From the NCBI GenBank assembly GCA_019747815.1, contig JAIEQJ010000007.1:1-64000 (forward strand): a stretch of DNA of 64,000 bases, given 5' to 3'. Source of the stretch: Hyphomonadaceae bacterium. Its GTDB lineage: Bacteria; Pseudomonadota; Alphaproteobacteria; Rhizobiales; Hyphomicrobiaceae. The position numbers were made by a program, and so were the translations under genes. Under the pieces are notes generated by a model. It did no database searches, was not told the origin of the DNA, and was given only the letters and a program-made list of their open reading frames with translations. Below are positions 34,057-43,567 of this stretch, piece by piece (positions within the stretch are counted from its first letter, which is position 1; the number at the start of each line of letters is the position of its first letter).

Positions 34057-36078
34057 GTGGCGGACGCGGAGCGCAAGCCCAAGCTGTTACATGCCGCGAT
34101 CGGCTCGCTGCTCGCGCGCTATGTGCATTTTGTCGGCCGCACGGCGCGGCAGACCGCGGACATGACGGAGCGCTACGACGCGCACGCTCACCACCACCCG
34201 TGCATCGTCACCATGTGGCATGGCCAGTTCATGCTGCTGCCGCTGGTCAAGCAACCCGGCTTCGAAACCGATGTCATGCTCGCCCGGCACCGCGATGCGG
34301 AGTTTATGGGCGCCGTGCTGCACCACTTCGGCATCAAGCTTATTCGCGGTGCTGGCGCCGCGTCCCGCAGCAAGGATCGAGGCGGCGCGCACGCCTACAG
34401 GGCTGCCGTGCAGGCGTTGCGCGAAGGGCGCACCGTCGCCATGACCGCCGACGTTCCCGGTGGCGACGCGCGCCGTGCGGGCCTCGGCGTCGTCATGATC
34501 GCGCGGCAGACGGGACGCCCCATTCTGCCGATGGCCATAGCCACCTCCCGCTACCTCTCGTTCAACAGCTGGAGCCGCATGACGGTCAACCTGCCGTGGT
34601 CCGACCTCGGCTTCGCCACGGGCGAGGTGGTGCGCGTGCCGCGCTCGGCCGACGACGCCGATCTTGAGATGTATCGCCAGGCAGTCGAGGCCAGCTTGAA
34701 TGCGGCCACGGCGCTCGCCTACGAGCGCGCGAATGCCAATCCCGCCCGCGCCACGCCGAGTGCCGTATCGACCGCAAGCACCGAACCCGGCCTGCGCCTC
34801 AAGGCGTACCGGACGCTGACCTCGCTCGCACGCCCGGTGACCCCGCTGCTGCTCAGGCTGCGCGAGCGTCACGGCAAGGAGGACCCGGCACGGCGCATGG
34901 AGCGCATGGGCCGCCCGAGCGCGCCGAGACCGCAGGGCCAATTGGCTTGGTTCCATGCGGCCAGCGTCGGCGAGACCAACGCCATCCTGCCGCTGATGAC
35001 GGAGCTGTCCAAGGAGCGGCCCACGCTCTCCTTCCTGCTCACCACCGGCACGGTGACATCGGCGAAGCTGGCCGCCGAGCGCCTGGGGCCGCGCGCGGTG
35101 CATCAGTATGCACCGCTCGACGCCCCCGAGTACGTGCGCAGCTTCCTGGACCATTGGCGGCCGGACCTTGCCGTGTTCACCGAATCGGAAATCTGGCCGA
35201 ACCTCATTCTCGAGAGTTCTACGCGCAACATCCCGCTGGCCCTCGTCAACGCCCGCATGACCAAGCGCTCGTTCCGGCGCTGGCGGCGCAGCCTGGGCGT
35301 CGCCCGCCCGCTCTTCAGCCGCTTCTCCCTGGTGCTGACGCAGAACGACCTGCTGACCCGCCGCTTCAAGGCTCTGGGCGCCAGCGGCGCCTTTGCCGCC
35401 GGCAATCTCAAGGTCGACACGCCCCCGCCGCCGATCGACATGGCCGAGCTGGAGCGCCTGAAGCCCGCGCTGCAGGGCCGGGCGCTGCTGATGGCGGCGA
35501 GCACGCACGAGGGCGAGGATGCCATCGTTGCCGAGGCGCACTGCCAGCTGCGCCGGACCATCCCCGATCTGTGCACCATCATAGCCCCGCGCCACCCCGA
35601 GCGCGGGCGGGCGATCAGCGACATGCTCCGGAGCAAGGGCTTGAGCGTGGCCCGCCGCTCGCTCGGCGCGCTGCCCGATCGCACCAGCGATGCCTACGTG
35701 GCCGACACCATCGGCGAACTCGGCATGCTCTACAAGCTCGCCCCCGTTGCCTTCATCGGCGGCTCGCTGGTCGACCGCGGCGGGCAGAACCCGATCGAGG
35801 CGGTGCGCCAGGGTGCGGCCGTGCTTACCGGCCCGCACTGGCAGAACTTCTCCGACGCCTATGACATGCTCATCCGCCACCAGGCGGCCATTGTCGTGCG
35901 GTCGGCGCCGGAGCTTGCATCCGCCGCCGGCCAGCTTCTCGCCGATCAGACCGAGCTGAGCCGCATGCATTCGCGGGCCAGCACCGCGCTGGACGCGCTC
36001 TCCGGTGCGCTCCCCCGCACGGTGGAGGCGCTTTTGCACCACTTGCCCGCCGAAGACGGTTTTGCGCGTGCCTCTTGA
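34057..36078 (+). CDS. waaA: DUF374-WaaA fusion: acyltransferase-like domain joined to Kdo transferase
   Basis: This is a 673-residue fusion. Residues 1 to about 235 resemble DUF374 (lysophospholipid acyltransferase-like): CIVTMWHGQFMLLP, then GGAHAYRAAVQALREG, TADVPGGDARRAGLGVVMIA and GRPILPMAI. A low-complexity linker (about 228-246) leads to WaaA/KdtA, the GT30 transferase that adds Kdo to lipid A. It has WFHAASVGETNAILPL, TTGTVTSAKLAAERL, TESEIWPNLI, APRHPERG and FIGGSLVDRGGQNPIEA. In related genomes these are usually two adjacent genes. GTG start. lpxK overlaps its 3' end by 11 bases, so the operon is translationally coupled. The acyltransferase HX4D motif is not obvious; an H at MWHG may be its counterpart. 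Confidence 0.9.
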   Translation: MADAERKPKLLHAAIGSLLARYVHFVGRTARQTADMTERYDAHAHHHPCIVTMWHGQFMLLPLVKQPGFETDVMLARHRDAEFMGAVLHHFGIKLIRGAGAASRSKDRGGAHAYRAAVQALREGRTVAMTADVPGGDARRAGLGVVMIARQTGRPILPMAIATSRYLSFNSWSRMTVNLPWSDLGFATGEVVRVPRSADDADLEMYRQAVEASLNAATALAYERANANPARATPSAVSTASTEPGLRLKAYRTLTSLARPVTPLLLRLRERHGKEDPARRMERMGRPSAPRPQGQLAWFHAASVGETNAILPLMTELSKERPTLSFLLTTGTVTSAKLAAERLGPRAVHQYAPLDAPEYVRSFLDHWRPDLAVFTESEIWPNLILESSTRNIPLALVNARMTKRSFRRWRRSLGVARPLFSRFSLVLTQNDLLTRRFKALGASGAFAAGNLKVDTPPPPIDMAELERLKPALQGRALLMAASTHEGEDAIVAEAHCQLRRTIPDLCTIIAPRHPERGRAISDMLRSKGLSVARRSLGALPDRTSDAYVADTIGELGMLYKLAPVAFIGGSLVDRGGQNPIEAVRQGAAVLTGPHWQNFSDAYDMLIRHQAAIVVRSAPELASAAGQLLADQTELSRMHSRASTALDALSGALPRTVEALLHHLPAEDGFARAS

Positions 36079-37102
36079 CGAGCCGGCGTGGTGGTATCGC
36101 CCTGAGCCGGGCGGCGCGGCGGCGTGGCTGGCACCGCTGGCCTCAATCTACGGCTGGGCCGCCACCACGCGCTATGCGCGCGCCAAACCCTATCGCTCCC
36201 GCCTGCCTGTGATCTGCGCCGGCAATTTCACGGCCGGCGGCACCGGCAAGACACCGCTCGTTTTGCATCTGTGCGAGCGTCTGCTGGCCGCCGGACAGCA
36301 CCCCGTCGCCCTCACGCGCGGCTACGGTGGGCGCCATGGCGGACCGCATTGGGTGGGCAGCGGCGACACCGCCGACGATGTCGGCGACGAGGCCCTGCTC
36401 ATCGCCCGCGCCGTGCCGACCCTGATCGCCCGCGACCGCGGTGCGGGCGCACGCGCGGCCGAAGCGATGCCGGGGCGGGCGAGCGTGCTGGTGATGGACG
36501 ATGGACTGCAGAACCCGACGCTGGCCAAGGATCTCGCCATCGTCGTGGTCGATGGCACCCGCGGGCTGGGCAACGGCCTGGTCATGCCGGCGGGGCCGCT
36601 GCGGGCGCCGCTCGCGTTTCAGCTCGGGCTGGCGGGGGCCATCGTCGTGAACGGGCCTTCGGGCGACGGCAATGGCGTGGCGGACTGGCTGCGGCCTCGG
36701 TTCAACGGGCCGGTGCTGCGCTCCTGCACCGAGGCGGCCGGCAATACGGCCTGGCTGCGCGGCCGGCGCGTCATCGCCTGGGCCGGCATCGCCTCGCCTC
36801 AGCGCTTCTTTTCCCTGCTCCAGGCACTGGGCGCCCAACTCGCCGAATGCATCACCTTTCGCGACCACCAGAGCCTGACGGAGGCGGATGCGGAGCGGCT
36901 GCTCGGGCTCGGGCAACGGCTCGGCGCGCCTCTCGTCAGCACCGAGAAGGACTTGGTGCGCCTCAAGGGGGCAACCGGCAAACGGGTCGAGCTGGCCGCC
37001 GCCACGCAGACCCTGCCGATCAGGCTGCACTTTGCCGAGGCCGAAGCTGAGCGTCTTGCCGCGCTGATCGAGAACGCGCTCAAGGGACGAAGCGGCCCAT
37101 AG
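36068..37102 (+). CDS. lpxK: Tetraacyldisaccharide 4'-kinase
   Basis: LpxK phosphorylates the 4' position of the lipid A disaccharide at the inner membrane. The 344-residue protein has the modified P-loop GNFTAGGTGKTP near residue 55, then LTRGYGG, ARDRGAGARAAE and the Walker-B-like VMDDGLQNPTLAKD. The C-terminal part includes AWAGIASPQRFF and STEKDLVRL. The start is a GTG at 36068 inside the end of the waaA gene, giving the usual N-terminus (DEPAWWY). It closes the rightward envelope operon, and the next two genes are on the other strand. Confidence 0.94.
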   Translation: MPLDEPAWWYRPEPGGAAAWLAPLASIYGWAATTRYARAKPYRSRLPVICAGNFTAGGTGKTPLVLHLCERLLAAGQHPVALTRGYGGRHGGPHWVGSGDTADDVGDEALLIARAVPTLIARDRGAGARAAEAMPGRASVLVMDDGLQNPTLAKDLAIVVVDGTRGLGNGLVMPAGPLRAPLAFQLGLAGAIVVNGPSGDGNGVADWLRPRFNGPVLRSCTEAAGNTAWLRGRRVIAWAGIASPQRFFSLLQALGAQLAECITFRDHQSLTEADAERLLGLGQRLGAPLVSTEKDLVRLKGATGKRVELAAATQTLPIRLHFAEAEAERLAALIENALKGRSGP

Positions 37103-37129
37103 CGCGCCACCTGCCCGAAATCCCGTTTG

Positions 37130-37363
37130 CTATTTCGTCTTGGTCCGCGCGCGTGTGGCCCGATAGCGCTCGAACGCGATTTCGGCGCTGGCATAGGCCT
37201 CCTGCAGGTCAACGCTCCAATAGCGCAAATCCGGCAGCGCGATCGGCTCTCCGGTGACGGCGCAGCGCACGAAGTCGCCCGGCGCGAGCACCTGGAACTC
37301 GCCGTCGAGATAGCGCAGCTTGGCCTCCCCCTTGAGGCCGAACAATCGTTCGAACCTATTCAT
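37130..37363 (-). CDS. DUF2093 small protein
   Basis: This 77-residue protein begins MNRFERLFGLKGEAKLRYLD and contains GDFVRCAVTGEPIALPDLRYWSVD, the DUF2093 signature. The family is small, alphaproteobacterial and of unknown function, and is usually next to xseA or lpxK. It probably folds as a single beta-rich domain with a helical tail. It is downstream of xseA on the same strand with a 134-base gap. Confidence 0.87.
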   Translation of the reverse strand: MNRFERLFGLKGEAKLRYLDGEFQVLAPGDFVRCAVTGEPIALPDLRYWSVDLQEAYASAEIAFERYRATRARTKTK

Positions 37364-37497
37364 CCCTTGTCGACCTCGACGCCGGAAAACGATGCCACCC
37401 TGCCCTCAGGGTCCCGCACCATAGCGCAACTCCCAATGCCGGGGCAGTGCCATGATGTCCTCGCACCATTGCAAGGAAAAATGGAGGCCGCATGCCT

Positions 37498-39144
37498 TCA
37501 AAACAATGAACCTTGGTTTCCTCCCCGCGGGCCGGGCTTGGTGCGTGCCGCTGCAGGGGTGGGCGGCGTATCACGCTTCTCCGCGCCCTGCGGTCCACCG
37601 GCTCGCACAGCCTGCGCTGCCACATGGCCGTCGGCAAACTCGATATCGAGACGCTGGCCCGCGGCCACTTGGGTCATCGAGCGCACGCTGCGGCCGGCGC
37701 TGTCGCGCACCAGCGCAAAGCCCCGCTGCAGCACGCCGTGGTAGCCAAGCGACGCCAAAAGCTTGGCGCAGGCGTCGAGATGCCTGCGCTGTCGCGCCAT
37801 GCCGTTAAGCATGCTTTGCCGCAAGCGCGCCTCCAGCGCACCGGCACGCTCGCGGCCGCGCGCCGCGCGATCGGCTATGACTTGCGGCGACAACCGGCCC
37901 GCGATGCGCTCCAGGCGCACGCGGCGCGGTCCGGTGCAGCGTGTCAACGATGCCGTCGCGCGCCGGCCGAGCGCCTCGAGCCGATCGCGCGTCCGTGCCA
38001 GGCGCGCCTCCAGCAGGCGGGGTGCCAGCCGCGACTGCACGCGCGCCAGATGCAGGCCATGCGCGCGGGCATTGGCCAGCAGGGCGCGCCCCAGCCGGCG
38101 CTCGACCGCGTCGTAGCGTTGACGCGGCAAAGCAACGATGTCCTCCCGGCGCGGCAGCCCGCGCGCCGCAGCGCGCAGGTGTGTGCGCATGCCCTCCAGC
38201 GCCCGGTGCGCCGCCGTCTTCAAGCGCACGCCGAACTTGCCCGTCTGCTCGGTGAGCTCGCCGTGCTTGGGCACAGCCCATTCCGCGGCCTTCGTCGGGG
38301 TAGGCGCCCGTGCATCGGCGACGAGATCGATGAGCGTCCAGTCGGTCTCGTGGCCGACCGCGGAAATCAGCGGAATCCTGCTCGCCGCCGCCGCCCGCAC
38401 CACGATCTCCTCGTTGAACCCCCACAGATCCTCCAGGCTGCCGCCGCCGCGGGCGACGATCAGCACATCGGGTCTGGGCATCGGCCCGCTCGCCGGCAGG
38501 GCGTTGAACCCTCTGATCGCGGCGGCCACTTCGGCTGCGCAGGTCTCGCCCTGCACCCGCACCGGCCACAGCAGCACGCGCGCGGGAAACCGTTCGGTGA
38601 AGCCGGCCAGCATGTCGCGGATCACCGCCCCGGTCGGCGATGTCACCACGCCGATCACGCGGGGCAGGAACGGCAGCCGGCGCTTCCGCCCCTCATCGAA
38701 CAGACCCTCGGCGCCGAGTTTCCTCTTGCGCTCCTCCAGCAGCGCCATCAGGGCGCCGATGCCGGCCGGCTCCAGCGCCTCGATCACGATCTGATACTTG
38801 GAGGAGCCCGGATAGGTCGTGACCCGCCCCTTGGCGATCACCTCCAGCCCTTCGGCCGGCTTCACGCGCAGGCCCTGCACCGTGCTGCGCCAGATCACCG
38901 CCTCGATCCGGGCCTTCTCGTCCTTCAGGCTGAAGTAGCAGTGCCCCGAGGAGTGCATGCCGCGAAACCCCGAGATCTCCCCGCGCAGCCGCACGTAGCC
39001 GTAGGCGCCCTCGAGCGTGCGGCGGATGGCGGAGCTCAGCTCCGACACCGAAAGCTCCGGCAGGTTGCTGCCCTGGCGGGCGGTGCTGGCAGGCTCGGCC
39101 ACGATCACCCCTGGCTTTGTCCCATTGGCATTTCGATGATACAT
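37498..39144 (-). CDS. xseA: Exodeoxyribonuclease VII large subunit
   Basis: This 548-residue catalytic subunit degrades single-stranded DNA together with XseB. The N-terminal OB fold includes [26 protein letters not shown] and [11 protein letters not shown]. The catalytic region has [36 protein letters not shown] and [15 protein letters not shown] long coiled helical region follows, then a C-terminal barrel with [11 protein letters not shown]. The tail (about 30 residues, Gly/Pro/Lys-rich) ends GSLF. The start at MYHRNANG avoids a short upstream extension. It is divergent from purD with a 90-base gap that must hold both promoters. Confidence 0.96.
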   Translation of the reverse strand: MYHRNANGTKPGVIVAEPASTARQGSNLPELSVSELSSAIRRTLEGAYGYVRLRGEISGFRGMHSSGHCYFSLKDEKARIEAVIWRSTVQGLRVKPAEGLEVIAKGRVTTYPGSSKYQIVIEALEPAGIGALMALLEERKRKLGAEGLFDEGRKRRLPFLPRVIGVVTSPTGAVIRDMLAGFTERFPARVLLWPVRVQGETCAAEVAAAIRGFNALPASGPMPRPDVLIVARGGGSLEDLWGFNEEIVVRAAAASRIPLISAVGHETDWTLIDLVADARAPTPTKAAEWAVPKHGELTEQTGKFGVRLKTAAHRALEGMRTHLRAAARGLPRREDIVALPRQRYDAVERRLGRALLANARAHGLHLARVQSRLAPRLLEARLARTRDRLEALGRRATASLTRCTGPRRVRLERIAGRLSPQVIADRAARGRERAGALEARLRQSMLNGMARQRRHLDACAKLLASLGYHGVLQRGFALVRDSAGRSVRSMTQVAAGQRLDIEFADGHVAAQAVRAGGPQGAEKRDTPPTPAAARTKPGPRGGNQGSLF

Positions 39145-39234
39145 GAGGGCGCGGCTCAAGTCGGTCAATCGGCCGATCAATCGGGCGGTCGAGCGCCCGT
39201 GTCTTTATCCAGAGATTTTGGCGGGGCTCGGCCC

Positions 39235-40518
39235 ATGCATGTTCTTCTCATCGGTTCCGGCGGCCGCGAGCACGCGCTGGCCTGGGCCATTTCGGCGAGC
39301 CCGCTGCTGTCGCGGCTCTATTGCGCCCCGGGCAACGCCGGCATTGCCGAGGTGGCGGAGTGCGTCGTGCTCGACATTCGGGACCACGCCGCCGTCGCCC
39401 GCTTCTGCCGCGACCGCGATATCGGCCTCGTGGTCGTGGGTCCCGAGGCGCCCCTGGTCGCGGGCCTCGCCGATGATCTCGCCACCGCCGGAATCAAGGT
39501 GTTCGGGCCGTCCAAGGCCGCCGCCCAGCTCGAGGGCTCGAAGGGCTTCACCAAGGACTTCTGCGCCGAGTTCGGCATCCCGACGGCGGCTTATGGCCGT
39601 TTCCGGGACAAGGCGGCCGCGCTCGCCTATCTCGACACGCAGCCGCTGCCCATCGTCGTCAAGGCCGACGGCCTTGCGGCCGGCAAGGGGGTCACGGTGG
39701 CGGAGACGCGCGCGGCCGCCGTTGCCGCCATCGAGGCATGCTTCTCCGGTGCGTTTGGAGCGGCGGGCGCCGAGGTCGTGATCGAGGCATGTCTCATCGG
39801 CGAGGAGGCGAGCTTCTTTGCGCTGATCGACGGCAGCCATGCGCTGCCGCTCGTCGCCGCGCAGGACCACAAGCGCGTCTTCGACGGCGAGCAGGGCCCC
39901 AATACCGGCGGCATGGGCGCCTATTCGCCGGCCCCCGTCATGACCCCCGACCTGACGCGGCGCACCATGGACGAGATCGTCTGGCCGACGGTCAAGGGCA
40001 TGGCGCGGCGCGGCACGCCCTACAAGGGCGTGCTGTTCGCGGGATTGATGATCACGGCCGAGGGGCCCAAGCTCATCGAGTACAATGTGCGCTTCGGCGA
40101 CCCCGAAACCCAGGTCCTCATGATGCGCCTGAAGTCGGATCTGCTGCCCGCCCTCGTCGCCACAGCCGACGGCGTGCTCAAGACCTTCGACCTGCGCTGG
40201 CACGAGGATGCCGCCCTCACCGTCGTCATGGCCGCCAAGGGCTATCCCGGCGACTATGCCAAGGGCAGCGAGATCCGCGGCCTCGATGCGGCCGCCGCCG
40301 TTGAGGGCGTCGAGATCTTCCATGCCGGCACGGTCACGGAGGGCGCGCGCCTGCTCGCCGCCGGCGGTCGCGTGCTCAACATCACCGCGCGCGGGCGCAC
40401 GGTCGGGGAGGCCCAGCAACGCGCCTATCGCGCCGTCGCCAAGATCGACTGGCCGGACGGCTTCTGCCGCTCCGACATCGGCTGGCGGGCGCTCAAGCGG
40501 GAGGCGGACAAGGCATGA
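39235..40518 (+). CDS. purD: Phosphoribosylamine-glycine ligase
   Basis: This 427-residue ATP-grasp enzyme joins glycine to phosphoribosylamine, the second step of purine synthesis. The start [17 protein letters not shown] is the family N-terminus. [54 protein letters not shown] and [13 protein letters not shown] supply the ATP and substrate sites. The patatin-like gene follows 10 bases downstream and is probably co-transcribed. Confidence 0.97.
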   Translation: MHVLLIGSGGREHALAWAISASPLLSRLYCAPGNAGIAEVAECVVLDIRDHAAVARFCRDRDIGLVVVGPEAPLVAGLADDLATAGIKVFGPSKAAAQLEGSKGFTKDFCAEFGIPTAAYGRFRDKAAALAYLDTQPLPIVVKADGLAAGKGVTVAETRAAAVAAIEACFSGAFGAAGAEVVIEACLIGEEASFFALIDGSHALPLVAAQDHKRVFDGEQGPNTGGMGAYSPAPVMTPDLTRRTMDEIVWPTVKGMARRGTPYKGVLFAGLMITAEGPKLIEYNVRFGDPETQVLMMRLKSDLLPALVATADGVLKTFDLRWHEDAALTVVMAAKGYPGDYAKGSEIRGLDAAAAVEGVEIFHAGTVTEGARLLAAGGRVLNITARGRTVGEAQQRAYRAVAKIDWPDGFCRSDIGWRALKREADKA

Positions 40519-40528
40519 GCCGGCGGTC

Positions 40529-41515
40529 ATGACCCCACCCGGCAAGGCCCTGCAGACGCAAGGCGCAAGGCCTCCGGCGGCGCATCCCGCAATCGCGCTG
40601 GCGCTGGGCGGGGGCGGCGCGCGCGGGCTCGCCCACATCCTGATGCTGGAGGTGTTCGACGAGCTGGGCCTCAAGCCCAAGGTGATCGCCGGCACGTCCA
40701 TCGGCGCCCTGTTCGGCGCGGCCTATGCCTCGGGTCTGTCGGCCCGCCTCATCAAGGCCCACACCGAGGAGGTGCTGGGCCAGCGCCTGGGCCTCACCCG
40801 CTACCTGCTGTCCGCACGGTCCGAGCCGGTGCAGCGGTTCCTCAACATCCTGCCGATCCGCTCGTCGCTGCTGAAGCCCGAGGCGCTGCTCGACCTGATG
40901 CTCCCGTCCAAGGTGGCGCGCAATTTCGCGCAGCTCGCCATCCCGCTCAAGGTGGTGGCGACCGATTTCCACGCGCAGGAGCAGGTGACGCTCGACCAGG
41001 GCGACCTGCGCAGCGCGGTTGCCGCCAGCATGGCGCTGCCCGCGCTCTTTACCCCCGTCACGCGGGACGGCCGCGTGCTGATGGACGGCGGCCTCGTCAA
41101 CCCGCTCCCCTTCGACGTGCTCAAGGGTGCAGCCGACGTCACGGTCGCCATCGATGTCAGCGGTGCCGCGCTGGACCCGGGCAACCAGGCGCTGCCCACG
41201 GCCTTCAACGCGCTGGTGACGTCCTCGCAGATCCTGCAGCGCTCGATCGTGCGCGAGAAGCTCAAGACCCAGAAGCCGGATGTCTATATCGACGTGGAGG
41301 TCGACGCGTTTCATGTGCTCGAGTTCCACCGCTTCAAGCAGGTGATGACCGCGGCCGGGCGCGCCAAGGAGCAGCTCAAGCGCCAGCTCGAGCGGGTGCT
41401 GGAAAGCCAGACCGCCGAGATGGTGCCGGCCCCGGCCGCCGGGCCCGAAGCGCACGCCTCGCACAGGAAGCGGCTCTCGGGCCTCAAGCGGTTTTCCCGG
41501 AGGCGCAAGCCATGA
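40529..41515 (+). CDS. Patatin-like phospholipase (RssA/NTE type), first of a tandem pair
   Basis: This 328-residue serine hydrolase has the oxyanion loop GGGGARGLAH, the nucleophile elbow GTSIG and the Asp of the catalytic dyad in LMDGGLVNPLP. It has no signal peptide, so a cytoplasmic or inner-membrane-associated lipase or esterase is likely. The C-terminal 40 residues are basic (KRLSGLKRFSRRRKP), which may favour membrane binding. The stop overlaps the start of the second copy by ATGA. The two proteins are closely similar over their catalytic halves, pointing to local duplication. Confidence 0.92.
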   Translation: MTPPGKALQTQGARPPAAHPAIALALGGGGARGLAHILMLEVFDELGLKPKVIAGTSIGALFGAAYASGLSARLIKAHTEEVLGQRLGLTRYLLSARSEPVQRFLNILPIRSSLLKPEALLDLMLPSKVARNFAQLAIPLKVVATDFHAQEQVTLDQGDLRSAVAASMALPALFTPVTRDGRVLMDGGLVNPLPFDVLKGAADVTVAIDVSGAALDPGNQALPTAFNALVTSSQILQRSIVREKLKTQKPDVYIDVEVDAFHVLEFHRFKQVMTAAGRAKEQLKRQLERVLESQTAEMVPAPAAGPEAHASHRKRLSGLKRFSRRRKP

Positions 41516-42381
41516 CCGGTGCACCCGCCGTAGACAAAACACCTGCAACACGGGAACCGCGCATTGCGCTGGCGCTCGGCGGCGGCTCGGCGCGGGGGCT
41601 CGCCCACATCGCCATCCTGGAGGCTTTCGACGAACTCGGCATCAAGCCCGCGGTGATCGCCGGCACCTCGATGGGCGCCATTTGCGGCGCATGCTATGCG
41701 GCGGGTCTTCCGGCGGCGGAAATCCGCGCCGGCTTCGAAGGCCAGTTCACGAGCCCAGCCACCTTTCTCAAGCATTTTGCGGGCAAGCTGCGCGGCGGCA
41801 TTTCCACGCTGTGGAGCGTGCGCAGTCCCGGCATCGTCGACAACGTGACGCTGTTTGAAATGCTGCTGCCGGAGGTGCTGCACAACGACTTCGATTCCCT
41901 CAAGATCCCATTCCTCGCCATCGCCGCGGATTTCTATGCCATCGAGCAGGTCATCCTCGACCACGGCCCGGTGATCCCGGCCCTGGCGGCGAGCTGCGCC
42001 CTGCCGGGCATGGCCCGGCCGGTCGTGCTGGAGGGGCGCGTGCTGATCGACGGCGGCTATGTCAATCCCGTGCCCTACGACGTCGTGATGGACCGCGCCG
42101 ACATCACGGTGGCCGTCGACGTGACTGGCGACCCCCAGCGCCGGCCCGGCGCGCGCGTGCCGGGCACCGTCGAGGCGGTCACAGGCGCCACACAGCTGCT
42201 GTTCCACTCCATCACGCGCGAGAAGCTCAAGTCTGTCGCCCCCGACATCTTCATTCGGCCCAAGGTCGGCCGCTTTGCCGCCCTCGACTATTTCAAGATC
42301 GGCGACATCCTGGCCGCCGCACAGGACGCCAAGGAAGATATGAAACATCAGCTATCTCAATATCTTGAAGAACGCTCTTAA
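41512..42381 (+). CDS. Patatin-like phospholipase, second of a tandem pair
   Basis: This 289-residue paralogue of the preceding gene carries GGGSARGLAH, the elbow GTSMG and LIDGGYVNPVP. The catalytic Ser-Asp dyad is intact. The oxyanion loop has Ser where copy one has Gly. It lacks the long basic tail of the first copy. The ATGA overlap means both are translated together, so they may form a heteromer or act on different lipids. The downstream HEQMH gene begins 90 bases later. Confidence 0.92.
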   Translation: MTGAPAVDKTPATREPRIALALGGGSARGLAHIAILEAFDELGIKPAVIAGTSMGAICGACYAAGLPAAEIRAGFEGQFTSPATFLKHFAGKLRGGISTLWSVRSPGIVDNVTLFEMLLPEVLHNDFDSLKIPFLAIAADFYAIEQVILDHGPVIPALAASCALPGMARPVVLEGRVLIDGGYVNPVPYDVVMDRADITVAVDVTGDPQRRPGARVPGTVEAVTGATQLLFHSITREKLKSVAPDIFIRPKVGRFAALDYFKIGDILAAAQDAKEDMKHQLSQYLEERS

Positions 42382-42471
42382 AGTATCCACAGCGCTTTTG
42401 GCGCCGCACTATCTCTCGCCACATCGATTGCGCATTCTCCTCTCGCGTCCGAGCGGAAGGGGGCTCTCGCA

Positions 42472-43179
42472 TTGGCACGGTCCGACGGAGAAGAATTTCG
42501 CATCGACATCGATGTCGAGCACGCCCAGCGCGAGGCCGAGCGCGTGCGCGATATGCTGGCCGCGCTGCGGCGGCGGCACGATCTTGCCCGCTACGAGTAC
42601 ACCAGCATCGTGCGCATTGTGCCGGGCGGCGACACCTTCGCCCATCCCGTGCTGACGCTCGGCAACCGCTTCGCGGAAACTGAGGATTTGCTGCTCTCGA
42701 CCTACCTGCACGAGCAGATGCACTGGTACCTGTGGTACCTCGGCACGCCGGACCGCGACATGGTGGCGCCGTTCTACGACGAGCTGGTACGCCGCTACCC
42801 CGATGCCCCCATCCAGCAGCCCGATGGCGCGCGCAACTACGACGCCACCTATTCGCATCTGGTCGTGAACTGGCTGGAGATCGCGGCAACATCCGAGTTC
42901 ATCGGCCGGGAGCGGGCCATCGCCGTCGCCAGGGGAACACGCAGCTACCGCTGGATCTATCGCACCGTGCTGAAGGACTGGGATCTGCTGGGCGAGCTCT
43001 ACGAGCGCCACGACATCGTGCCAATCCGCACCGCCCAGGCCCTGCGCCAGGAAAACGCTGCCGCCGCCAGCGCCGTTCTCAACGGCGGACGGCAAAAAAC
43101 CCGCGCAGCAAAGCCGCCGCGCGCGTCTCCTCGAGCCCGCCGTAGACCTCGGGCGCGTGGTGGCAGGTCGGCTGGCTGA
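42472..43179 (+). CDS. HEQMH-containing protein, family not recognised
   Basis: This 235-residue protein has a likely TTG start behind a GGAAGGGGG stretch. There is no in-frame ATG before the conserved-looking region. The core reads DLLLSTYLHEQMHWYLWYLG, where HEQMH fits the HExxH zinc pattern. NYDATYSHLVVNWLEIAA and YRWIYRTVLKDWDLLGELY follow downstream, with candidate third ligands. I infer a soluble zinc-dependent hydrolase of unknown family. The last 33 codons (Arg/Ala/Pro-rich) lie antisense to the 3' end of tadA, a 101-base convergent overlap. The C-terminus may therefore be a read-through extension. Confidence 0.6.
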   Translation: MARSDGEEFRIDIDVEHAQREAERVRDMLAALRRRHDLARYEYTSIVRIVPGGDTFAHPVLTLGNRFAETEDLLLSTYLHEQMHWYLWYLGTPDRDMVAPFYDELVRRYPDAPIQQPDGARNYDATYSHLVVNWLEIAATSEFIGRERAIAVARGTRSYRWIYRTVLKDWDLLGELYERHDIVPIRTAQALRQENAAAASAVLNGGRQKTRAAKPPRASPRARRRPRARGGRSAG

Positions 43180-43534
43180 AAATGCGCGGGCCGTGCTCGA
43201 CGCCGCCGCCCTTGGGATCGGCGGCCGCGAAGTAGAGGCGGCGGATGCGCGCAAACGAGATGGCTGCCGCACACATGGGACAGGGCTCCAGCGTCACATA
43301 CAGGTCAGCATCCGCCAGCCGCTCCGACTGGACGGCGGCACAGGCTGCGCGAATGGCCAGCATTTCCGCATGCGCCGTCGGATCATTGAGCTCGCGCGTG
43401 CGATTTCCGGCTTGCGCCAGCACGGTGCCGCCGATAACCACCACCGCGCCGATCGGCACTTCGCCGCGCGCGCCGGCCGCCTCGGCTTCGGCAAGCGCGG
43501 TGAGCATATGGCTCTCGAGCGGGCACGGTGTCAT
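43079..43534 (-). CDS. tadA: tRNA-specific adenosine deaminase
   Basis: This 151-residue enzyme converts adenosine 34 to inosine in tRNA-Arg(ACG). The zinc and catalytic motifs are TAHAEML (His and the proton-shuttle Glu) and EPCPMCAAAI. GEVPIGAVVV precedes them, and FSQPTCHHAPEVYGG is near the C-terminus, as in the family. The start was chosen at MTPCPLESHM. A longer form extends 20 residues. It is divergent from the pseudouridine synthase gene, with 33 bases between the starts. Confidence 0.94.
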   Translation of the reverse strand: MTPCPLESHMLTALAEAEAAGARGEVPIGAVVVIGGTVLAQAGNRTRELNDPTAHAEMLAIRAACAAVQSERLADADLYVTLEPCPMCAAAISFARIRRLYFAAADPKGGGVEHGPRIFSQPTCHHAPEVYGGLEETRAAALLRGFFAVRR

Positions 43535-43567
43535 ATAGGCGGCTCCAAACAGCGAGTCTTGCATACC

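Noticed and set aside
37513-40518. A 1001-codon rightward open frame running from xseA into purD
   Set aside because: Its first 574 codons are antisense to xseA and His/Arg/Gln-rich. Only the part from 39235 is purD. High GC keeps the frame open by chance.
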